Below, piece after piece: positions 6,849-12,303 of a DNA stretch of 12,303 nt. Every line of letters starts with the position of its first letter. Position 1 is the first letter of the stretch. Source of the stretch: CAYXPG01 sp964564845 (lineage in GTDB: Bacteria > Planctomycetota > Phycisphaerae > Sedimentisphaerales > Anaerobacaceae); NCBI GenBank assembly GCA_964564845.1, contig CAZMCN010000063.1, positions 1 through 12,303 on the forward strand, given 5' to 3'. The notes beneath the pieces are model-generated. The model did no database searches, had not been told where the DNA came from, and saw only the letters and a list, made by a program, of their open reading frames with translations. Made by a program: the position numbers and the translations under genes.

Positions 6849-7853
6849 CTATTGTCTTACACGTCTGAGCGTGCCCCCTTCGTTGGCTTTGCGCAAAGGT
6901 GCAACGACCTCTTCTCTTGCGTCGAGAATTTCCTTTTCCAGCGGCTCCTGCATCAGCGACATCTCTTCTTCCACCCCTTCGGAGGCCCGCTCTGATATAT
7001 TCGCTCGTATTTTCTGCACAATCTCTTCGTCCGCCTGGTACAGTGCTATCGCCAGTTTTTTTGCCTCCACTGAACGCAGTGCTTCCTGAAGAGACCTGTC
7101 TGCTATTGACGGAATATCCTCCCACGTCACCATCAGGTTCCTTACCATCGTCCCCATTTGCTCATCCTGCTTATTGATATCATCAAGTATCTGTTCTCGC
7201 AGCTCGCTCTCCACGTCACTTAGTACTATAGCCAGTTCACGCAGGGTTTTTTCCGGTTTTCCCGCAATAACGGTCTCGCCCTTAAAACTTTTCAGCCGTT
7301 CGCCGATGGTAGAGGCCATTCGTTGCCTAACTCCCGCACCCATCTGTGTCGGTTTCGCCATCTTCCAGACAACTTTGCAGCAAAAATCTTTATCCAGAAG
7401 CGGCAGAACCTCTTGAACTTTACTTGGTTCCAGTTTCGACAGTATTGCCGCAGCCGTCTGGGGGTGTTCACCTTCAAATGCAAGAGCCAGTTCATAACCA
7501 CTGGCCGAACGTATCGGCTCAAATATATCACTTTGCCTTGTGGCTTTTCTTACCTTGGATTGAATTTCCTCGACCTTCTCTTTATCAAGCAGCTTCACCA
7601 GCGTCTCCTTCAGAAAGCTTTGCACGTTAAGGCCCTGGCTTCCGCCTTCTTTAAGTGAACTGCAGAACTCTCGAACAATCTCATCCTGTTTTTTTGTCTC
7701 GCGAGAGCCGGATGCATTGATTTGTGCCATCTCAATGGCTATCTGTTCAATTTCTTCGGCCCCAAGCTCCTTGAGCAGTTCCGTCGCCGTCACACTATCA
7801 AGACTCATCAATAGCATCGCTGCTTTTTTCTTACTTGTTGCTGTTGCCGCCAT
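6849..7853 (-). CDS. fliG: Flagellar motor switch protein FliG
   Basis: This 334-residue protein sits on the MS ring and couples stator torque to rotation and switching. The N-terminal domain (KKKAAMLLMSLDSVTATELL, about 8-27) binds FliF. The middle domain has EHPQT (129-133) and AAAILSKLEP. The C-terminal torque domain holds WEDIPSIADRSLQEALRSV (about 244-262) and ADEEIVQKI. Length matches the family. Compared with E. coli, Arg281 and Asp288/289 have charge equivalents (Arg289, Glu296/297), but the Lys264 site is Tyr272 and the Arg297 site appears acidic. AAGGAGAAG provides the ribosome site. fliG is usually next to fliF, but here it stands alone, with a restriction cassette upstream and no other flagellar gene within the window. 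Confidence 0.95.
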   Translation of the reverse strand: MAATATSKKKAAMLLMSLDSVTATELLKELGAEEIEQIAIEMAQINASGSRETKKQDEIVREFCSSLKEGGSQGLNVQSFLKETLVKLLDKEKVEEIQSKVRKATRQSDIFEPIRSASGYELALAFEGEHPQTAAAILSKLEPSKVQEVLPLLDKDFCCKVVWKMAKPTQMGAGVRQRMASTIGERLKSFKGETVIAGKPEKTLRELAIVLSDVESELREQILDDINKQDEQMGTMVRNLMVTWEDIPSIADRSLQEALRSVEAKKLAIALYQADEEIVQKIRANISERASEGVEEEMSLMQEPLEKEILDAREEVVAPLRKANEGGTLRRVRQ

Positions 7854-8050
7854 TTGTCTGCTTCTCCTTTTCTTCGGCCAAAAAACCTCTAATCTCCATC
7901 CTGTTCAACAGTTACCCTTATTTCGCAGTTACATACCCGGGACCAAAATCGCCTCAAATTCACTAAAAATCCTTATCTGCCTTAAATAAAATATCGGCTG
8001 GATAACAAAGTCTCTTGACTATAAAATTCCCCTACCCCGTAGCCGAACAT

Positions 8051-8092
8051 CCGCTATCCACTGTACGCTAAACGCTATACGCTATCCGCTAA
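8051..8092. repeat. 7-bp tandem repeat abutting the GIY-YIG relic
   Basis: Six 7-bp units in register, the last four being ACGCTAA, ACGCTAT, ACGCTAT and CCGCTAA (8065-8092). The right edge overlaps the third-frame stop codon of the broken GIY-YIG gene, so the repeat may have arrived with, or after, its decay. Confidence 0.8.
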
Positions 8093-8426
8093 TTTATATC
8101 CAAAGCGTCCAACGCATCATTCAGCTTTTCAAGGCTCTGGCCAATGGTGGTTTCAGCCTGCCGATTCGACCTCACGTATCTGGTCCGTCTTTCTTATGAT
8201 GCAAAGACTGAATCTGTCCCATTTTCCCTTATGCTTGTCTTTCAAATCCCACTTTATCCGCCGCTTAAGGTCGCTCGCCAACCCTATGTAATACCCCCTG
8301 TGTTCCTTCTGTAAGCCCCGTTATCTGCTCCGGATACCGCTCAAAAACCCCGCTGCTTATCTTCTCAAAATGACCAGTAACTATCGGCCGAGTTTTCCGC
8401 TTGCTGGTTTTTACTCCTTTAGCCAT
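8089..8426 (-). pseudogene. Broken GIY-YIG nuclease-like gene downstream of hsdS
   Basis: The ATG at 8426 lies 18 bp after the hsdS stop. The first frame gives 53 residues (MAKGVKTSKRKTRPIVTGHF, later FERYPEQITGL) and ends at 8265. Skipping one G in a run of five near 8297 enters the next frame, which reads GYYIGLASDLKRRIKWDL and then KDKHKGKWDRFSLCIIRK before a stop at 8153. A third frame holds ETTIGQSLEKLNDALDALDI and ends at 8089. The YIG half, the basic helix and the acidic end (REVES) look like a GIY-YIG domain. The GIY half is missing, which suggests an internal deletion as well as frameshifts. It is probably a dead relative of small GIY-YIG proteins that travelled with the restriction genes. 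Base errors could explain one shift but not the missing half. Confidence 0.72.
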
Positions 8427-8444
8427 AAAACTAACTTCCCAATA

Positions 8445-9860
8445 TCATATCTTCAACTTTTCTGCCTGTTGTTTCATCCACTTCATTGCAATTTTTTCGT
8501 CTCTTTCTATCGCCGTCTCCACCGCCTGTTTGGCACAGGCCAGCAGGTGCTTCGACTTCCGGCGCAAAGCAAACGATTCATCAATCTTTTGACGAATGCG
8601 CGATTGGATGTCTTCGTGCAACAAGGGAATCAAAGTTTCTTTTACCTGATCAGGTCGCCAATGAAGAATTACTGAACCACCTACATCACGGTTTATTTGT
8701 TCTTTGACAATCAAGGAGTTAAGCACAAGGGTTAAATAGTCTTCGTTGACTCGTTTATCTTTGAGTTTCAAGCGTAATATTCCACCGGATGGAATCATCT
8801 TTGCGGGTTTTTCCTTCAGATAATAAGCTATACCGGGTGTTGCGTCTTTGCTGAACAGGATTTCCCCTTGTTTGGGTTGATGCTGCGTCAATTCAGAGTA
8901 CAGCTTTTCTGAGATATATTTTTCTTCTGTTATTTCAAAAGGCGAAAGGTTGCTCACTCTGATAAAGGGGATACCCTCATCCAGATATTCACCGCTGCCA
9001 ACCTCGACACACTTTTTGACCGAAACCAAATTGCCCAGTGTATCCCAGCCGCCTTTATACGATTTAACGGCATTGACGATTTGCTCGTATTTGGGCTGGA
9101 AGTATTCGGCGTCGATGCGCTGGGCCTGCGCGGCGTCGCTATAATTCTTGACAAAACTCAAACAGTGACCCGGCCGCCAATCCAAAAGACCAAGCTCAGA
9201 GAGAAGAAACCTCTCGGCTTGACTGAAAACTGTCTCTGATTCCTCGATTAAATCTTGGCTAAGAGTTACCGCTTCGCCTATTTTGTCCTGTAAGGTTTTT
9301 GATGCTTCATAAACAGTTAAATCCTTGATGTCTTCAAGCTCAATTTTCCCTTGGCCAGATAGCATGATTACACGCTTTATTTGAGACTTTCCATATTGAG
9401 ACATCAAAAATGCAAAAAGATAACAAGAATTTATGCTGATTTGTTTTATGCTTAATCCGGTGACATTCTGACTAAAATTATACATTGGATGCTTACTCGG
9501 CAAGATCGCCACATCTCCAATATACGCTCCAATTTTTGTAATTACAATATCGTTAGGGTGAAGCTCTGTTTTGTAATGCTCCTGATGCGTTTTTTCATCT
9601 AAATAAACAGTGGTCGTGAAGTTTGTTAGAGGGTTTTTTATCTCACTCGTCCTGATAAGTGGAACGCCGCTGTTTGTATACAGATCAGGGCTGATATCGA
9701 AAATCCCTTTCTTTATATAACTGCAATATTTTCTCAGTGGGTATAGATTTCCCCTTTTCGAAAGAGCAATTTCTAAAGCAAGGTATTCGGGTTTATAGTA
9801 TTCGGCATCAATTCTTAAGTGCCGATAAAGTTCTGATAGTTTGACTATGGCACTTATCAT
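8445..9860 (-). CDS. hsdS: Restriction-modification specificity subunit (HsdS-like), two target-recognition halves
   Basis: This 471-residue DNA-recognition subunit has two homologous halves, each opening with nearly the same phrase: RIDAEYYKPEY (16-26) and RIDAEYFQPKY (248-258). Each half has a target-recognition domain: one contains GVPLIRTSEI and GAYIGDVAIL, the other GIPFIRVSNL and GEILFSKDATPGIAYYL. Each is followed by a helical spacer: DKIGEAVTLSQDLIEESETV (about 192-211) and SRIRQKIDESFALRRKSKHL (about 420-439). Two halves predict a split (bipartite) recognition site; its sequence cannot be read from the protein. It begins 3 bp after the methyltransferase stop (TAAGGGATG), so expression is coupled. 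The first recognition half looks more AT-rich than the neighbouring methyltransferase gene, as is common where these domains are exchanged. Confidence 0.95.
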   Translation of the reverse strand: MISAIVKLSELYRHLRIDAEYYKPEYLALEIALSKRGNLYPLRKYCSYIKKGIFDISPDLYTNSGVPLIRTSEIKNPLTNFTTTVYLDEKTHQEHYKTELHPNDIVITKIGAYIGDVAILPSKHPMYNFSQNVTGLSIKQISINSCYLFAFLMSQYGKSQIKRVIMLSGQGKIELEDIKDLTVYEASKTLQDKIGEAVTLSQDLIEESETVFSQAERFLLSELGLLDWRPGHCLSFVKNYSDAAQAQRIDAEYFQPKYEQIVNAVKSYKGGWDTLGNLVSVKKCVEVGSGEYLDEGIPFIRVSNLSPFEITEEKYISEKLYSELTQHQPKQGEILFSKDATPGIAYYLKEKPAKMIPSGGILRLKLKDKRVNEDYLTLVLNSLIVKEQINRDVGGSVILHWRPDQVKETLIPLLHEDIQSRIRQKIDESFALRRKSKHLLACAKQAVETAIERDEKIAMKWMKQQAEKLKI

Positions 9861-9863
9861 CCC

Positions 9864-11924
9864 TTATCCCTTCCGCCAGAATGATAGTTTTTCTTTTTTG
9901 GCGAATTCGATAAAGGCTTCCGCGATACCATCCGGCAGTTCGCCGCCGAGATTGTGCAGGTCGTGGTCCACGATGAGATGGCCGTTTTTGTCGAGCTTGT
10001 ACTGGCCATTGCCGTTTTTGACGAAGATATAATCGCCGGAATTGTCCTTGCCGCCTTTTTCACTGACGGCAAAGAAAATGGGGTAATCATCGACTTTCGG
10101 ACAGAGCTTGTCATCCCATTTCTGCACGAACAGGACGGATGTCTTAGTGCCGGTATGGGGCTTGAAGGTGTTCTGGTGCAGGCCGACGACGGCCAGAATC
10201 CGGGCGCGTTCGGCGATAAATTCCCGGATGCGTTTATCGGAGGTGTTGTTGAAGCGTCCCTGCGGCAGGACAATGGCCATTCTGCCGCCGGGCCTGAGAA
10301 AATCCAGATTCCGCTCGATAAAGAGGATGTCCCGGCCTACCTTGGATTGGGCTTTATTATTTGCCTTAAAGCCCAGTTCGTATTGATGGATAATTCGTGG
10401 TTCCTTGATATCCCCGGCAAAGGGTGGATTGGCCATCACCACATCGAACCTAAACCGTTTCTTGTCCTTTGTGTCTTCCATAAGTTGCTCTAACCTGGCA
10501 TAACCCTTGCCGTAGGTGTCCAGCCATTTCCGGTCTCTTTCCTTCTCGCTCCATCGGTCATACTCCAACGTGTTCAGGTGCAACACATTCGTCTCGCCGT
10601 CCCCGGCAATTAGATTAAGCATGCGCGCAACCCGAACTGTCCTTTCATCAAAATCAATGCCAAAGACCCTAAGGACATCCTCTTTTTCCTCATCTGTTAT
10701 TTCCGCGTTCGTAAATAAATGCCCTGTAATATGAAAAATAGTGTGGACGGAAAATCCGCAGCTTCCGGCAGCGGTGTCTATCATGTACTCGCCTCTTTTG
10801 GGGTTGAGCATTTTAACGCACATATCAATTACATGACGAGGAGTGAAATACTGCCCCTTGTTGGGTTTCCAGACTTTCAATGCAAGATATTCAAAAGCTT
10901 CGTCTATCACCATCAGATTGGAATTAAAGAGCTTCACGTCTTGGAGACTCGAAAGGCAGATGGACAAGTGTCCGGGGGTTAAGTCAATGGTCGCCCCTTC
11001 AGGAAATACACCTGGCCACTTCTTCTTAGCTTTATCAAAAAGCAAGTGGATCTTCTCGTAAAGCTGCGTATCGGTCTGGCCGGTATTGCGAAACTCCATT
11101 ACGCGGAATTTCTTATCGTTGAGGGTTTGCAGGGCCGCCTTGACTTTGTCAAAATCGCCTTTTTCGTCATCGTCGAGCTTATCATCGAGAAAATCCTCAA
11201 TACGCTGTTTATCGGCGCGGCTTTGCAGTTCATCGTAGAGCTTGGTGAAAATAAGTTTGAAGACTTCTTCAAATACATCAACTCCCGCGTTGGCCAGGAC
11301 TTCATCTTCCATTTCAAGAATAATCTTTTTTAGAGACTTGCCCTCATTAGGTATCTTGTCCTTGATAATGAGGTCTTTAAGTGTGAAGCGTTCAGTGAGA
11401 ATATCCTTTATGCTTTGGTCCGCCTTGGGAATATCGGTGATGTCTTCAAAGAAGTTGGGGTCTTTGCGGTTGTAATGGGAAATCTGCTCACCGTTGGTCC
11501 AGACTCCTATCGGAGCGCCGGTGGCATTGCAGTAGGAGCGAAGCTGGTTTTTGCCGTCGGTGAGTTTGGGCTTTTTCAGTTCGACGATGATATAGGCGGT
11601 GTCGGGGCGGTCTTTGTCGAAGATGACGATGTCGGCGCTCTTGGTTTCGCGTCCGAATTTGACCGGGTATTCAAAGGCGATGCGCTTGGCGGGGTAGCCG
11701 TACTGCTCAATCAGACGCCGGGCGTAAAGCTGGCGGACAATCTCTTCGGGCTTGAGCTGAATCTTCTTACCCCGAATGATGCAGGAGACATAGGCGGTTT
11801 CCTTGCCGCGCAGCGTCTTGGTGGACACCTTTTTGCGCAAAGCGTCGATCTCTTTGGCCCTGAAGAGGGTCAGGTGATAATTGCTGTCTTTGAGTACTGT
11901 TTGTATTAAGTCATGCTTTGCCAT
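9864..11924 (-). CDS. Fused PD-(D/E)XK nuclease and N6-adenine methyltransferase
   Basis: This 686-residue bifunctional restriction-modification subunit has an HsdR-N-type nuclease at residues about 40-160: Asp98 in SADIVIF, Glu115-x-Lys117 in IIVELKKP, and Q127-x3-Y131, the D/E-x-K/QxxxY pattern. A helical linker (about 165-300) follows, then the HsdM-type methyltransferase: the helical contact KGQYFTPRHVIDMCVKML (356-373), motif I DTAAGSCGF (383-391) and motif IV NPPF (499-502), which methylates adenine from S-adenosylmethionine. It needs the HsdS-like partner for site choice. The fusion of R and M, with a separate S and no helicase, resembles BcgI A/B subunits. The start is supported by GAGG 7 nt upstream and a promoter about 45 bp away. 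A partner HsdR outside the window cannot be excluded. Confidence 0.93.
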   Translation of the reverse strand: MAKHDLIQTVLKDSNYHLTLFRAKEIDALRKKVSTKTLRGKETAYVSCIIRGKKIQLKPEEIVRQLYARRLIEQYGYPAKRIAFEYPVKFGRETKSADIVIFDKDRPDTAYIIVELKKPKLTDGKNQLRSYCNATGAPIGVWTNGEQISHYNRKDPNFFEDITDIPKADQSIKDILTERFTLKDLIIKDKIPNEGKSLKKIILEMEDEVLANAGVDVFEEVFKLIFTKLYDELQSRADKQRIEDFLDDKLDDDEKGDFDKVKAALQTLNDKKFRVMEFRNTGQTDTQLYEKIHLLFDKAKKKWPGVFPEGATIDLTPGHLSICLSSLQDVKLFNSNLMVIDEAFEYLALKVWKPNKGQYFTPRHVIDMCVKMLNPKRGEYMIDTAAGSCGFSVHTIFHITGHLFTNAEITDEEKEDVLRVFGIDFDERTVRVARMLNLIAGDGETNVLHLNTLEYDRWSEKERDRKWLDTYGKGYARLEQLMEDTKDKKRFRFDVVMANPPFAGDIKEPRIIHQYELGFKANNKAQSKVGRDILFIERNLDFLRPGGRMAIVLPQGRFNNTSDKRIREFIAERARILAVVGLHQNTFKPHTGTKTSVLFVQKWDDKLCPKVDDYPIFFAVSEKGGKDNSGDYIFVKNGNGQYKLDKNGHLIVDHDLHNLGGELPDGIAEAFIEFAKKEKLSFWRKG

Positions 11925-11970
11925 ATATCCCTCATAGTTTGCCGTAAGGTACTATTATTAAGACCTTTGG

Positions 11971-11998
11971 ATTATAGTATTTTTTTGGATTTGGACAA
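11971..11998 (-). promoter_or_regulatory. Promoter of the restriction-modification cassette
   Basis: The minus strand has TTGTCC (11998-11993), a 16-bp A-rich spacer and a perfect TATAAT (11976-11971). The start point would be near 11964, leaving a leader of about 40 nt with a GAGG ribosome site. No gene for a controller protein is visible nearby. Confidence 0.65.
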
Positions 11999-12008
11999 GG
12001 GGAAAATG

Positions 12009-12021
12009 CCGGCAAGGCCGG
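12009..12021 (-). terminator. Weak hairpin, possible terminator of an upstream gene outside the window
   Basis: CCGGC and GCCGG pair around a 3-nt loop. Reading the minus strand, the hairpin is followed by CATTTTC. The T run is short, so termination of a gene lying beyond 12303 is only a suggestion. Confidence 0.25.
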
Positions 12022-12025
12022 AATT

Positions 12026-12060
12026 CAATATCCAATAACCAATGTAGAATACTCAATTTA
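12026..12060. repeat. 7-bp-period repeat with CAATANC units
   Basis: Five units in register: CAATATC, CAATAAC, CAATGTA, GAATACT, CAATTTA. The period equals that of the repeats at 6010 and 8051, but the unit differs. Confidence 0.55.
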
Positions 12061-12126
12061 GAAGGGGCGGACAAGCAGGGTACAGTAATCTGTGTGGATT
12101 CGTGGCTTAGTGTTAAGAAACAACGA

Positions 12127-12250
12127 AATCTGCGTAATCCGCGTCAAATTTGCTCTTGTGTTTTATGTGCCTTTTGTGGCTATTAATACTTAATTTTTTG
12201 TGCCTTTTTGCGGCTAATTTTCTTTTCGCGCCTTTTTGCCTTCGCGGTTT
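12127..12250. repeat. Clustered degenerate repeats: 9-bp pair and three GTGCCTTTT-type copies
   Basis: AATCTGCGT and AATCCGCGT are adjacent (12127-12144). Then three related stretches follow, each a T-rich lead, a [GC]TGCC/CGCC-TTTT core and a GTGGCT/GCGGCT/GCGGTT end: 12161-12183, 12194-12217 and 12221-12250. They are similar but not identical, and they lie in non-coding sequence. Confidence 0.55.
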
Positions 12251-12303
12251 CTTTTTCGTTTTGAATTTTGCACTATGGTTTTTAGCTTTTCGTTTTAACT
12301 TTT

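Larger units (their letters stand above)
11925..12303. other. Intergenic region upstream of the restriction cassette
   Basis: This 379-bp stretch has no credible coding frame on either strand. It holds the cassette promoter, a weak hairpin and several short-period repeats, listed separately. From about 12150 onward the plus strand is strongly T-rich. No tRNA or transposon end was seen. Confidence 0.8.

Noticed and set aside
6849..7125. Minus-strand frame of 114 codons inside the 3' part of fliG and beyond
   Set aside because: It is Arg/Gly-rich, out of frame with FliG and overlaps its well-matched C-terminal domain.
7960..8015. GCCGATAT and GCAGATAA on the minus strand upstream of fliG, resembling the flagellar sigma28 -10 box
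   Set aside because: No TAAA-like -35 element lies at the required distance for either one; noted only as a possibility for fliG control.
8051..8092. CRISPR array
   Set aside because: Units are only 7 bp, adjacent and without spacers.
9954..11909. Several plus-strand frames of 70-180 codons opposite the nuclease-methyltransferase gene
   Set aside because: They mirror a gene with clear motifs and show no domain, ribosome site or operon order of their own.

Overview
The window reads as chromosome from a flagellated bacterium of mid GC content, most plausibly a planctomycete of the Phycisphaerae/Sedimentisphaerales kind. This rests on the style of the secreted S8 protease, the zf-TFIIB protein, the divergent FliG and the intergenic short-period repeats. 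It is a judgement from protein style, not a database result. No rRNA, tRNA, CRISPR array or insertion sequence was seen.

Layout, left to right. (1) Positions 1-1872, minus strand: the first 624 residues of a secreted subtilisin-like protease that runs off the left edge. It has a good promoter and Shine-Dalgarno sequence but apparently an ATT start codon. (2) Positions 2031-6007, minus strand: a tight five-gene operon read pyrK, pyrD, an unrecognised 98-residue protein, a YggU/DUF167 protein and a MATE efflux pump. A sigma70-like promoter lies just before pyrK. PyrK and PyrD together form an NAD-linked class 1B dihydroorotate dehydrogenase of pyrimidine synthesis. (3) Positions 6220-6747, plus strand: a zf-TFIIB protein with two zinc-ribbon-like modules, divergent from pyrK. 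(4) Positions 6849-7853, minus strand: fliG alone, convergent with the zinc protein and with no other flagellar gene nearby. (5) Positions 8089-11924, minus strand: a restriction-modification cassette. It has a fused PD-(D/E)XK nuclease plus N6-adenine methyltransferase, a specificity subunit with two target-recognition halves, and a broken GIY-YIG nuclease-like gene 18 bp downstream. No helicase/translocase HsdR is present, so the pair looks closer to BcgI-type (type IIB/IIG) enzymes than to classical type I. (6) Positions 11925-12303: no gene; the cassette promoter and several families of short repeats.

The points most worth a second look are the restriction cassette with its GIY-YIG relic, the 7-bp-period repeats at three intergenic sites (one abuts the relic, one lies in the pyrK leader, one lies upstream of the cassette), the non-ATG start of the protease, and changed torque-interface residues in FliG. 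No wholly new system can be claimed from this window. The cassette and the repeat families are the nearest candidates.
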